Source of the DNA: Tsuneonella dongtanensis
Lineage (GTDB): Bacteria > Pseudomonadota > Alphaproteobacteria > Sphingomonadales > Sphingomonadaceae
DNA length: 64,000 nt
NCBI RefSeq assembly: GCF_001698205.1
Contig: NZ_CP016591.1
Location: forward strand, 992,001-1,056,000
Reading direction: 5' to 3'
The translations under genes and the position numbers were made by a program. Below are positions 53,619-61,466 of the stretch, in pieces (the stretch's first letter is position 1; every line of letters begins with the position of its first letter). The notes beneath the pieces are model-generated. The model made no database searches. It saw only the letters and a program-made list of their open reading frames with translations, and was not told the origin of the DNA.

Positions 53619-54784
53619 GCGCGGCCTGCGATCAGGCCGCAAAGGGCGTCGGCAACGGCGTCGCCGCGGCGCTGCAGGCGGTCGATTGCGTCGCCGCCGA
53701 AACCACCGCGGCCGCGTTCGGCCGCCTCTTCGCACCGGGCGGTGCGCTCGTCACGGTGCTGACGATCCTCCTGACGCTGTTCGTGGCGTGGTTCGGCATC
53801 AACCTGCTGCTCGGCCGGGCGAACCTTTCGGTCCGCTCGCTCACCCCGCGGATGATGACGATCGGCGTGGTGCTGACGCTGGTGACGAGCTGGGTCGCCT
53901 ACAGCACGCTCTTATGGAACCTCGCGGTCGGCGGGCCCGACTGGATCGCGGGCGTCATCACCGGTGCCCGGGAAAGTGCAACGCAGGTCTTCGCGCAGAA
54001 GATCGACGTCGTCTTCCAGGCGCTCCAGCAGGCAAGCCCGCAGACCGAGGGCAAGGACATCGGGGCGTTCTCGCCAGAGGGCATGATGTGGCTCGGTGCG
54101 ATGCTTTTCCTGCTCGGCACCGTGGGCGTGCTCGTGACGGCGCGCATCGGGCTTGCGGTGCTGGTGGCAATCGGGCCGGTTTTCGTGGTCATGGCGCTGT
54201 TTCCGGGCACGCGCGGGCTGTTCACCGGCTGGCTCAAAGGCCTCGTGATGCTGGCGCTCGTTCCGTTGTTCGCGGTTCTCGGGGGCAGCGTGATGCTGGA
54301 ACTCGCAGTCCCGATCCTGGCCGCGCTCGTCGCCACGCCGGGGCAGGTCGATCCGCAGGCGGCGATGGCCTTCTTCGTCGTCGGCGCGGTCCATGCCGCG
54401 CTGATGATCATGGTGCTCAAGGTCGCGGGGACCATGGTCGCCGGCTGGCGCGTGTTCGGCCTGGTGCCCGACAAGGGCGACCGCGGCGAAAGCGGGGCGA
54501 GTGCCGCGCCGACCGTGGTGTCGGCGGCGGCCGCCGCGAGCCCTTCCGCTCAATCGTCCGCGGCAAGCGATCGCCGGATCCCGGTCGCCGCATTCGCCAC
54601 CGCACCCGCCGCCAACGACGTCGTCGCGGCAAGCGGAGGCAGCCGCGATACCCGCGTCATCACCAACACCGTCGCTTCAGGTTCCGGTCAGGCGGCATCC
54701 GCCATGCCGGGGACCACGCGCGCCAAGGGGGTCGGCAGTCGGTTCCGGGCCCCGCCGCCGCGTCTCTCGGAGAAAATGAAATGA
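53615..54784 (+). CDS. virB6: VirB6/TrbL-like polytopic membrane protein
   Basis: 389 residues with about six membrane segments (VTVLTILLTLFVAWFGINLLLG; MTIGVVLTLVTSWVAYSTLLWN; MLFLLGTVGVLVTARIGLAVLVAIGPVFVVMALFPGT; LVMLALVPLFAVLGGSVMLELAVPIL; AALMIMVLKVAG). N-terminal ACDQAAKGVGNGVAAAL is typical of TrbL/VirB6 channel proteins. The C-terminus after DKGDRGES is long, Ala/Ser-rich and low in complexity. The start overlaps virB4 (ATGA), and the stop overlaps virB9. No gene for virB5 lies before it, nor virB7 or virB8 after it. Confidence 0.9.
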   Translation: MSAACDQAAKGVGNGVAAALQAVDCVAAETTAAAFGRLFAPGGALVTVLTILLTLFVAWFGINLLLGRANLSVRSLTPRMMTIGVVLTLVTSWVAYSTLLWNLAVGGPDWIAGVITGARESATQVFAQKIDVVFQALQQASPQTEGKDIGAFSPEGMMWLGAMLFLLGTVGVLVTARIGLAVLVAIGPVFVVMALFPGTRGLFTGWLKGLVMLALVPLFAVLGGSVMLELAVPILAALVATPGQVDPQAAMAFFVVGAVHAALMIMVLKVAGTMVAGWRVFGLVPDKGDRGESGASAAPTVVSAAAAASPSAQSSAASDRRIPVAAFATAPAANDVVAASGGSRDTRVITNTVASGSGQAASAMPGTTRAKGVGSRFRAPPPRLSEKMK

Positions 54785-55569
54785 TCCGCGCCAGCCTCGT
54801 GCTTGCACTCGCTGCCACTTCCGTTGCCGCTTCTGCGCAGGATGCGCGGATCGTCGAGCGTTTCTACGATGCCGGCAAGATCGTCCGCATCGAAGGCCGC
54901 ACCAAGGTCCAGGCGACGATCCAGTTCGGCGAGGACGAGCATATCGAGAACGTGGCGATCGGCGACAGCGAGGCGTGGCAGGTCACGCCGAACAAGCGGG
55001 CCAACCTGCTGTTCGTGAAGCCGCTCGCGCCCAACGCGTCGACCAACATGACCGTCGTCACCGACCGGCATACCTACCTGTTCGATCTCGTCGCGAGCGC
55101 CGGCGCCAAGCCGCTCTACGTCCTGCGGTTCACCTATCCTGAAGAGCCCAAGCCGGCCGTTCGCATGGCCGAGAGCGGGGCTCCGACCGAGGACGAGATC
55201 GCCGCGATCACCCAGCCGCAGGCGGTGACCGACCCAGCCGAGCTCAACTTCGCCTGGGAGGGCAAGGGCGATCGCAAGCTGCTTCCCGCGCGCACCTACG
55301 ACGATGGCAGCGCGACCTTCCTCGCCTGGCCCGCGGGCAGTCCGGTTCCGGCGATCCTGATCAAAGATGCCGCGGGTACCGAAGGGCCGGTCAACTTCAC
55401 CGTGCGCGGCGACGTGATCGTCGTCGACGGGGTCCCGCGCGAGATCGTGCTGCGTTCGGGCAAGGACGCCGCGACGTTGATCAACAGCGGCCCAGCCAAG
55501 GCTGCTCCGCCGAGCCCGCAGGCTGCACTGGCCCGTTCCGACATGCCGATTTCAGGGGAGAACCGATAA
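54781..55569 (+). CDS. virB9: VirB9/TrbG-like outer-membrane core component
   Basis: 262 residues. Signal peptide MIRASLVLALAATSVAASAQ. An N-terminal domain binding the periplasmic core (VERFYDAGKIVRIEGRTKVQATIQFGEDEHIENVAIGDSEAWQV; RANLLFVKPLAPNASTNMTVVTDRHTYLFDL) is followed by the C-terminal beta-sandwich (NFAWEGKGDRKLLPARTYDDGSATFLAW; VNFTVRGDVIVVDGVPREIVLRSGKDAATL). VirB9 normally pairs with the lipoprotein VirB7; none is seen. ATGA overlap with virB6 and TAATG-type overlap with virB10. Confidence 0.93.
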   Translation: MIRASLVLALAATSVAASAQDARIVERFYDAGKIVRIEGRTKVQATIQFGEDEHIENVAIGDSEAWQVTPNKRANLLFVKPLAPNASTNMTVVTDRHTYLFDLVASAGAKPLYVLRFTYPEEPKPAVRMAESGAPTEDEIAAITQPQAVTDPAELNFAWEGKGDRKLLPARTYDDGSATFLAWPAGSPVPAILIKDAAGTEGPVNFTVRGDVIVVDGVPREIVLRSGKDAATLINSGPAKAAPPSPQAALARSDMPISGENR

Positions 55570-56663
55570 TGCGTCTCGCCATGCGACTGCCCGCGAAGAA
55601 GCCGGGCGACACCGCTACCGACAGCGACCCGCGCGAGGGGGAAAGCGCCGAGATCATCGATCTCGCCAGCCGCAACGCCTTTCCCGCGGTTACCCAGCGC
55701 AAGGGCAAGTCGGACGGATTCGGGCTTGCGGCCGGCGTAGCGGTCATCGGCCTGATCGGCGCGATCACCCTGTGGAGCATGAACGCGGCGCGGACCGACC
55801 AGCAACAAGTCGCCGCTGCTCCGCAACCGGTGCAACCGGCCCCGGTCGTCCCGCCGCAGGCAGTGACCACAGTCGCGCCGCCGCAGCAGGCGGTCGCGCC
55901 GCGCCCCGATCCGGCACCGCAGCCGGTCTATGCCCAGCCGGTGCAGCAGGTCCCGGGCGTGCGTGCCAATCCCTATTCCAACCCAACGGTGGTGTTCGAC
56001 GCGAGCAACCTTGGCGGCGGTCTTGGCGAAGCGGTCACCGGCGCGCCCGGCCAGGCAACGCCGGGCGGCGGCAGTGCGAACGACTTCGCCAGCCGGGTCG
56101 GCGGGGTAGGCGGCGCACCCGCTCAGGCAAGCGCCATGGTCAATCCGCAAACCACGGTGACCCAAGGCACGCTGATCCCGGCAGTGCTCGAGACCGCGAT
56201 CAACACCGACGTCCCCGGCTATGTCCGCGCGGTGGTGAGCCAGGACGTGCGGAGCTTCGATGGCACGCGCATCCTCGTGCCCCGCTCGAGCCGGCTGATC
56301 GGCCAATACCAGTCGGGACTGCAAGGCGGGCAGAAGCGCGCCTACGTTATCTGGACCCGGCTGATCCGGCCCGATGGTGCTTCGGTGAACCTGGCCTCTC
56401 CAGCGGTCGGTTTCGACGGGACGACGGGGCTCGAAGGCAAGGTGAACAGCCACTTCTTCAAGCGCTTCGGCTCGTCGATGTTGCTCTCGGTGATTGGCGG
56501 TCTCGCCACCGGCGGAGCCTCGGTCGTTCTCGGCGGCGGGACCAGCGCGGCTTCGACAGCGCTCCAGCAGGACGGGCAGATCGCCCCGACGGTGCGGGTC
56601 CGCGCCGGTGAGCCGATCCGCGTCTTCACGGCGCGCGATCTCGACTTCTCCGCGGTGAAGTGA
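55569..56663 (+). CDS. virB10: VirB10/TrbI-like energy-transducing core protein
   Basis: 364 residues: a cytosolic N-terminus, a membrane segment (FGLAAGVAVIGLIGAITLWSM, about 50-71), a Pro/Gln-rich periplasmic linker (about 80-130) and a C-terminal TrbI/VirB10 domain (QGTLIPAVLETAINTDVPGYVRAVVSQDV; TRILVPRSSRLIGQYQSG; RAYVIWTRLIRPDGASVNLASPAVG; GLEGKVNSHFFKRFGSSMLLSVIGG). This forms the outer channel ring with VirB9. Start overlaps the virB9 stop by one base. Confidence 0.95.
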   Translation: MRLAMRLPAKKPGDTATDSDPREGESAEIIDLASRNAFPAVTQRKGKSDGFGLAAGVAVIGLIGAITLWSMNAARTDQQQVAAAPQPVQPAPVVPPQAVTTVAPPQQAVAPRPDPAPQPVYAQPVQQVPGVRANPYSNPTVVFDASNLGGGLGEAVTGAPGQATPGGGSANDFASRVGGVGGAPAQASAMVNPQTTVTQGTLIPAVLETAINTDVPGYVRAVVSQDVRSFDGTRILVPRSSRLIGQYQSGLQGGQKRAYVIWTRLIRPDGASVNLASPAVGFDGTTGLEGKVNSHFFKRFGSSMLLSVIGGLATGGASVVLGGGTSAASTALQQDGQIAPTVRVRAGEPIRVFTARDLDFSAVK

Positions 56664-56667
56664 GTTG

Positions 56668-57660
56668 ATGACGGCAGACGTGCATCCGCTTCAGCCGGGG
56701 TCGTCTGCCGAGCGCAGCGTGTATCTCGACGCCTATCTCGCGCCCTTCCAGCGCTGGCTCGACGTCGACACGATCACCGAGATCCTCGTCAACCGGCCGG
56801 GCGAGGTGTGGATCGAGGATGCCGCCCATCCCGGCATGCAGCGGATCGAAGCCCCCGAGATCGACGACCGCCTTGTCCAGCGCCTTGCCGAACAGGTCGC
56901 GCGGGTCAGCCACCAGGGCATCAACCGCGAGCACCCGCTGCTCGGTGCGACGCTGCCGGACGGCGCGCGCGTGCAGTTCTGCGGCCCGCCGGCTGCGCGC
57001 AGGCACTGGGCGATGGCGATCCGGCGCCACCGCCGGCTCGACCTGCCGCTCGACGCCTACGACGCGGGCCCGCTCGGCGGGGACGTTCGTGCGCCGATGC
57101 CCGACGCGCAGGCCGAACCGATCGCCTTCCTGCGCGAGGCGATACGCCAGCGGCGCACGATCCTCATCTCGGGCGGGACCAGCACGGGCAAGACCACATT
57201 TCTCAACGCCATGCTCGGCGAAATACCGCACGGTGAGCGGGTTATCCTCGTCGAGGACACGCCCGAACTGCGCCTACCCGGCGAGAACGGTGTCGGCCTT
57301 GTCGCGGTCAAGGGCGAGCTGGGCGAGGCCAAAGTCACCGCGAACGAGTTGCTGCAAGCCGCGCTTCGCCTACGTCCAGACCGGATCGTGCTGGGCGAGT
57401 TGCGCGGGGCCGAAAGCGTCAGCTTCCTGCGTGCGATCAACACCGGGCATCCCGGCAGCTTCTCGACCATCCACGCGAACTCGCTGCGCGGCGCGCTCGA
57501 GCAGCTGGCGCTGATGGTCATGCAGACCGGCATCGGCCTCATGCGCAGCGACACCATCGCCTATGCCGCGGGCGTGATCGACGTGATCGTCCAGCTTGGC
57601 CGCGATGGAGAGGGCAAGCGCGGCATTACCGCGATCGCCGAGAGCGCCTCGATAGCCTGA
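56668..57660 (+). CDS. virB11: VirB11-like T4SS ATPase
   Basis: 330-residue hexameric traffic ATPase. N-terminal domain (YLDAYLAPFQRWLDVDTITEILVNRPGEVWIE), Walker A GGTSTGKT (169-176), Asp box VEDTPEL, Walker B region IVLGELRGAESVSFLRA and His box FSTIHANS. Start ATG at 56668, 4 bp after virB10. This ends the run; no virD4 coupling ATPase, relaxase or effector follows. The next gene is a TonB receptor with its own spacer. Confidence 0.95.
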   Translation: MTADVHPLQPGSSAERSVYLDAYLAPFQRWLDVDTITEILVNRPGEVWIEDAAHPGMQRIEAPEIDDRLVQRLAEQVARVSHQGINREHPLLGATLPDGARVQFCGPPAARRHWAMAIRRHRRLDLPLDAYDAGPLGGDVRAPMPDAQAEPIAFLREAIRQRRTILISGGTSTGKTTFLNAMLGEIPHGERVILVEDTPELRLPGENGVGLVAVKGELGEAKVTANELLQAALRLRPDRIVLGELRGAESVSFLRAINTGHPGSFSTIHANSLRGALEQLALMVMQTGIGLMRSDTIAYAAGVIDVIVQLGRDGEGKRGITAIAESASIA

Positions 57661-57886
57661 CCCGCGATATTGCCGAATGATGTTGCCAAAGTGCAACGCG
57701 CGCGCGGCCACCCATTCCGTAGCGTAAAACCGCTTCTCGCACGCTGGCGGCCAACAGCACGATTGTTGCGCTGGGGCCCAGCCGTCCGACCATGGCGCAT
57801 AGCCATTGCAAGCCCATGAGAAATTGCATTACCTTGCCCATGATATGAGCCGCGCTTCAGACGGCCCAATCGATAGGAGAGGACAC
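57661..57886. promoter_or_regulatory. Spacer upstream of the TonB receptor
   Basis: 226 bp without a gene. GTTGCCAAAGTGCAAC (57682-57697) is an inverted repeat (GTTGC/GCAAC) that might be a repressor operator. RBS AGGAGAGG is at 57875-57882. No clear terminator for the virB operon was found here. Confidence 0.35.
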
Positions 57887-60490
57887 ATGAGAGCCAAGGC
57901 TGCTCTGCTCGCAGGAATCTGCTTTTCCGCTTTTCCGGTCGCCGCATTCGCACAGGACACCGCCGATCAGGACGACGATGCCGACGTCATCATCGTTACG
58001 GCGACGCTTCGTCAGGCCGACGTCCAGGACATCCCGCTTGCGGTGACGGCGGTAGCGCCCGAAACCCTCGAGCGCCAAGGCGTAGTCGATATTAAGACCC
58101 TGTCGTCAATCTCGCCGAGCTTTAACATCCAGTCGTCGCAGACCGAAACGCAGGGCACCTCGATCAAAATCCGCGGTGTCGGCACTACCGGCAACAACAC
58201 CGGCCTCGAAAGCTCGGTCGGCGTATTTATCGACGGGGTCTACCAGTCGCGGCCCGGCGTGGCGCTGGGCGACCTGCTGGACCTCGAGCGGCTGGAAATC
58301 CTCCGCGGACCGCAAGGCACGCTCTTCGGGCGCAACACTTCGGCCGGTGCCCTCAACATCACCACCCGGCGCCCCAACCTGAACCGGATCGAAGGCTTCG
58401 CGAACGCGACCTACGGCAATTTCGACTTCTTTAATGTCCAGGGCGGCGTGTCGCTTCCGCTCGCCGAGGGCGTAGCCGGGGTCCGCCTGTCGGGTGCCTA
58501 TCGCAAGCGCGATGGGCTGCTGACCAGCTCGACGGGAGCAGAAAGCCTCAATCGCGACCGTTATATCCTGCGCGGCCAGCTCGTTTACGAGCCGACCGCC
58601 GATCTCTCGGTCCGCATCATCGGAGACTACTCGAAGGCGAGCGAGAACTGCTGCGATGCGGTGATCGTCCGCGAAACCGAGCTGGCGCCGTTCTTTGCGC
58701 TGCACGGACTGCCGCGCGATGGCGTGGAGGACTTCGGGCCCGGTGCAGTGCAGCGTCGCAATTCGAATGGGTCTTCGTTCAACAACTCGCAGAGGCAGTG
58801 GGGCATCTCGGGAGAGGTGACCTACGATATCGCAAGCTCCACCAAGCTGACCTACATCGGCGGCTATCGCAATTTCCGCGCCCGGTCAGATCAGGACTCC
58901 GAGTTCGTCAATCTCAATGTCTATTTCTCGGGTAACGGCGCCGACACCGGTGCGTTGACGGGCACACCCAACTTCCCGAGCAACGGCGGCCCGATCAAGA
59001 CCATGACGCACGAGCTGCGGCTCCAGGGCTCGGCTTTCTCGGACAAGCTCGACTGGCTTATCGGCGCCTACTACTCGGACGAGAAGATCCGTGAGACGCA
59101 GGCCATGACGCTCGGATCGGCCTATCAGGCCTATGTCAGCGCGTTCAACTTCGGCGGCGCCCTCGGGGCCAATCCGCTCCTTCAGGTCACCAGGCTGGGT
59201 ACCGGCGGTACGCTCGCGGGCATCCCGGGTGCGGCTGGCATTCCCATCACCGGCGGCACCGCGGTCAACGCTGCCGGCGATTACGCGATCAACCAGTTCG
59301 GGGCGGATTCGGAGAGCTTCTCGGTATTCACGCACAACGTCTTCGATCTGACCGACAATATCTCGGTCACGCTCGGTGCGCGGTACGTTGACGAGACCAA
59401 GGACGGCTTCTTCGACCAGATCGCCGCGCGATCGAACGCGTGCCAGGCGGTGGTCAACGCGATCGCATCCGGGCGTTCGGCTGCATTCGGGGCGACCCAG
59501 GCAAACTTCCTCGCCGCCACGTGCTTCCCGTTTGCGACTTCGACCGCGCTGACCCTGCCGGGCAGCACTACCCTTGCCAGTTCGGTCGCCACCCCGCCGC
59601 TCTCGTTCCTGCCGCGCGAATACAACACGAGGTTCAAGGACAACGAACTGACCTATACTGCGCAGGTCGCTTACAACACCAACCAGGGAACCCTGCTGTA
59701 TGCAGGCCTCAGCCACGGCTTTAAGTCGGGCGGCTTCAACCTCGATCCAGCGGCGGCGACGACGTTCGCGGGGGGCGATCCGCGGTTCAAGTCGGAAAAG
59801 GTCGATGCCTACGAAGCGGGTATCAAGACCGAATTCGCCAACGGCCGCATCAAGGCGAACCTTGCGGTGTTCCATATGGACCTCACCGACTTCCAGGTGC
59901 TCGAATTCACTGGAATCCAGTTCATCACGTTCAACGTCGACAAGGCCAAGTCGACCGGTGCGGAACTCGAACTGTTCGGGCGGCTCGATCCGTACATCAA
60001 CCTGAACCTCGCGCTGACGTATGCCGATTCGCGGTATCCGAGCGATTGCGCGGACAGCATCACGAACCCTGCGGTTCGTCCCTCGGCCGTTCGCCTTTGC
60101 GGCGCATCGCTGACCAACGCGCCCAAGTTCTCTGGCGTGTTCGGCGTGACGTATGACGGCCCCATCAACGATTCGGGGCTGGGCCTGCTCGCGGCGTTCA
60201 ACGCCAACTACTCGAGCAGCCGCCGCACCTCTACCATCCCGCTCGATACCAACGGCCTGCCGATCCCGTTCGACATTCAGGAAGCGGCGATCAAGATGAA
60301 CGCCCGTCTCGGCCTGTCGCTGCCGAACGAGCGGTTCGCGATCGAAGCGTGGGTCAACAACATCTCGAATGAAGTGACTCGCGGCATCACTGCAAACACG
60401 CCGCTCCGTGGTCCAGCCGGCGCGCGTTCGCGGATCGGCTTCATCGAGGAGCCGCGGACTTACGGCCTGACCGTCCGCACCAAGTTCTGA
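57887..60490 (+). CDS. TonB-dependent receptor
   Basis: 867-residue outer-membrane receptor. Signal peptide MRAKAALLAGICFSAFPVAAFA, TonB-box-like DVIIVTATLRQADVQDIPLAV, plug (VVDIKTLSSISPSFNIQSSQ; SSVGVFIDGVYQSRPGVALGDLLDLERLEILRGPQGTLFGRN; SAGALNITTRRP) and a C-terminal barrel ending YGLTVRTKF. It is one of the large TonB receptor family expanded in sphingomonads, often for plant or aromatic compounds. Ligand unknown. Start follows AGGAGAGG; single gene. Confidence 0.93.
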   Translation: MRAKAALLAGICFSAFPVAAFAQDTADQDDDADVIIVTATLRQADVQDIPLAVTAVAPETLERQGVVDIKTLSSISPSFNIQSSQTETQGTSIKIRGVGTTGNNTGLESSVGVFIDGVYQSRPGVALGDLLDLERLEILRGPQGTLFGRNTSAGALNITTRRPNLNRIEGFANATYGNFDFFNVQGGVSLPLAEGVAGVRLSGAYRKRDGLLTSSTGAESLNRDRYILRGQLVYEPTADLSVRIIGDYSKASENCCDAVIVRETELAPFFALHGLPRDGVEDFGPGAVQRRNSNGSSFNNSQRQWGISGEVTYDIASSTKLTYIGGYRNFRARSDQDSEFVNLNVYFSGNGADTGALTGTPNFPSNGGPIKTMTHELRLQGSAFSDKLDWLIGAYYSDEKIRETQAMTLGSAYQAYVSAFNFGGALGANPLLQVTRLGTGGTLAGIPGAAGIPITGGTAVNAAGDYAINQFGADSESFSVFTHNVFDLTDNISVTLGARYVDETKDGFFDQIAARSNACQAVVNAIASGRSAAFGATQANFLAATCFPFATSTALTLPGSTTLASSVATPPLSFLPREYNTRFKDNELTYTAQVAYNTNQGTLLYAGLSHGFKSGGFNLDPAAATTFAGGDPRFKSEKVDAYEAGIKTEFANGRIKANLAVFHMDLTDFQVLEFTGIQFITFNVDKAKSTGAELELFGRLDPYINLNLALTYADSRYPSDCADSITNPAVRPSAVRLCGASLTNAPKFSGVFGVTYDGPINDSGLGLLAAFNANYSSSRRTSTIPLDTNGLPIPFDIQEAAIKMNARLGLSLPNERFAIEAWVNNISNEVTRGITANTPLRGPAGARSRIGFIEEPRTYGLTVRTKF

Positions 60491-60515
60491 GCGGTCGCCG
60501 CCATAGCGAGAAACG

Positions 60516-60544
60516 GGGCCGGGGGGAAACTCCCGGCCCTTTTT
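60516..60544 (+). terminator. Intrinsic terminator after the TonB receptor
   Basis: GGGCCGGG (60516-60523) pairs with CCCGGCCC (60532-60539), loop GGGAAACT, then TTTTT. It lies between convergent genes. Confidence 0.88.
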
Positions 60545-61282
60545 CTATGCGGCCTTGCCGAAGGGCGAGAAGTTCGTGTCGCGGTCAAACACCTCGACCC
60601 CTTCGGCACGCTTGAGGCGGCCGACGACAACGTACGTGACCGGGGTGAGCAGCGCTTCCCAGGCGGTCTTGATCGCCCATTGCGAAACCACCACCATCAT
60701 CAGCTGCTCGGGCGGCCAGCCGGCGAGGCCGTAGAACGCCAGCGGGTAGAAGATCAGGCTGTCGAGGCCCTGGCCGACGAAAGTCGATCCGATCGTCCGC
60801 AGCCACAGGTGGCGGCCTTCGGTCCAGACCTTGAGTTTCGCGAGCACGAAACTGTTGGCGAACTCGCCAACCCAGAACGCCGTCATCGACGCGAGCACGA
60901 TGCGCCACGAATTGCCGAATACGAACTCGTAGGCCTCCTGGCCGGGCCAGCCTGCGGCCGGCGGCAGCTTGACCACCACCCACGCCATGAACGCCATGAA
61001 GGCAAGCGCTGCGAACCCGGTCCAGATCACTCGGCGCGCGCGGGCGTAGCCGTATACCTCGGTCAGGATGTCGCCAATGATGTAGCTGATGGGAAAGAAC
61101 AGCACGCCCGCGCCGAACGACCATTCGCCGACCACGGGCAGCGTCACGTAGCTTGGCTTCGAAGCGCCGATGATGTTCGACAGCAGCAGGATGGCGACGA
61201 ATGCCGCCATGATGATGTCGTAATAGCGGAAGTGCCGCGGCGCGGCGGCTTCCCCCTCGATCGCTGCCACCTTTTCGCTCAT
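60545..61282 (-). CDS. yhhQ: Queuosine precursor transporter (YhhQ/VUT family)
   Basis: 245-residue inner-membrane protein with about six hydrophobic segments, of the VUT/YhhQ family that imports queuosine precursors (preQ0/preQ1). Family segments: FFPISYIIGDILTEVYGYARARRVIW, SMTAFWVGEFANSFVLAKLKVWTEGRHLWLRTIGSTFVGQGLDSLIFYPLAF and QWAIKTAWEALLTPVTYVVV. The ATG at 61282 is chosen; a GTG two codons up is possible. Divergent from the tRNA gene. Confidence 0.9.
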   Translation of the reverse strand: MSEKVAAIEGEAAAPRHFRYYDIIMAAFVAILLLSNIIGASKPSYVTLPVVGEWSFGAGVLFFPISYIIGDILTEVYGYARARRVIWTGFAALAFMAFMAWVVVKLPPAAGWPGQEAYEFVFGNSWRIVLASMTAFWVGEFANSFVLAKLKVWTEGRHLWLRTIGSTFVGQGLDSLIFYPLAFYGLAGWPPEQLMMVVVSQWAIKTAWEALLTPVTYVVVGRLKRAEGVEVFDRDTNFSPFGKAA

Positions 61283-61340
61283 CGGCACGGGTTATCGCGA
61301 TTTGTGCCCCGCGAAAAGCACGCTATGCGCGTGCCCGAGC

Positions 61341-61417
61341 GCGCCCGTAGTTCAACTGGATAGAGCACGAGCCTTCTAAGCTTGGAGTTGCAGGTTCGAG
61401 TCCTGCCGGGCGCGCCA
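61341..61417 (+). tRNA. tRNA-Arg (anticodon TCT)
   Basis: 77 nt with encoded CCA (61415-61417). Acceptor stem GCGCCCG (61341-61347) pairs with CGGGCGC (61407-61413), discriminator G61414. Anticodon stem CGAGC/GCTTG with loop CTTCTAA, anticodon TCT at 61375-61377. T-loop region GCAGG-TTCGAGT-CCTGC. Reads AGA/AGG codons. No duplicated flanking repeat suggests an insertion here. Confidence 0.96.
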
Positions 61418-61419
61418 AA

Positions 61420-61448
61420 CCCTCCCGCCGCCCATTGCGGCGAGAGGG
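61420..61448. terminator. Hairpin after tRNA-Arg
   Basis: CCCTCCCGCCGC (61420-61431) pairs with GCGGCGAGAGGG (61437-61448) with one mismatch, loop CCATT, 3 nt after the tRNA end. No T-tract; it could serve the tRNA or the convergent M16 gene. Confidence 0.45.
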
Positions 61449-61466
61449 CCTGGCATTCGCGGCTGC

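Noticed and set aside
55800-55960. Repeat array in virB10
   Set aside because: The CAG/CCG-rich repeats encode the usual Pro/Gln-rich VirB10 linker; not CRISPR or a mobile repeat.
49943-57660. Integrative and conjugative element
   Set aside because: No relaxase, VirD4, integrase or flanking direct repeats are seen, and base composition looks like the neighbours. The tRNA-Arg 3.7 kb away is intact with no duplicated end.
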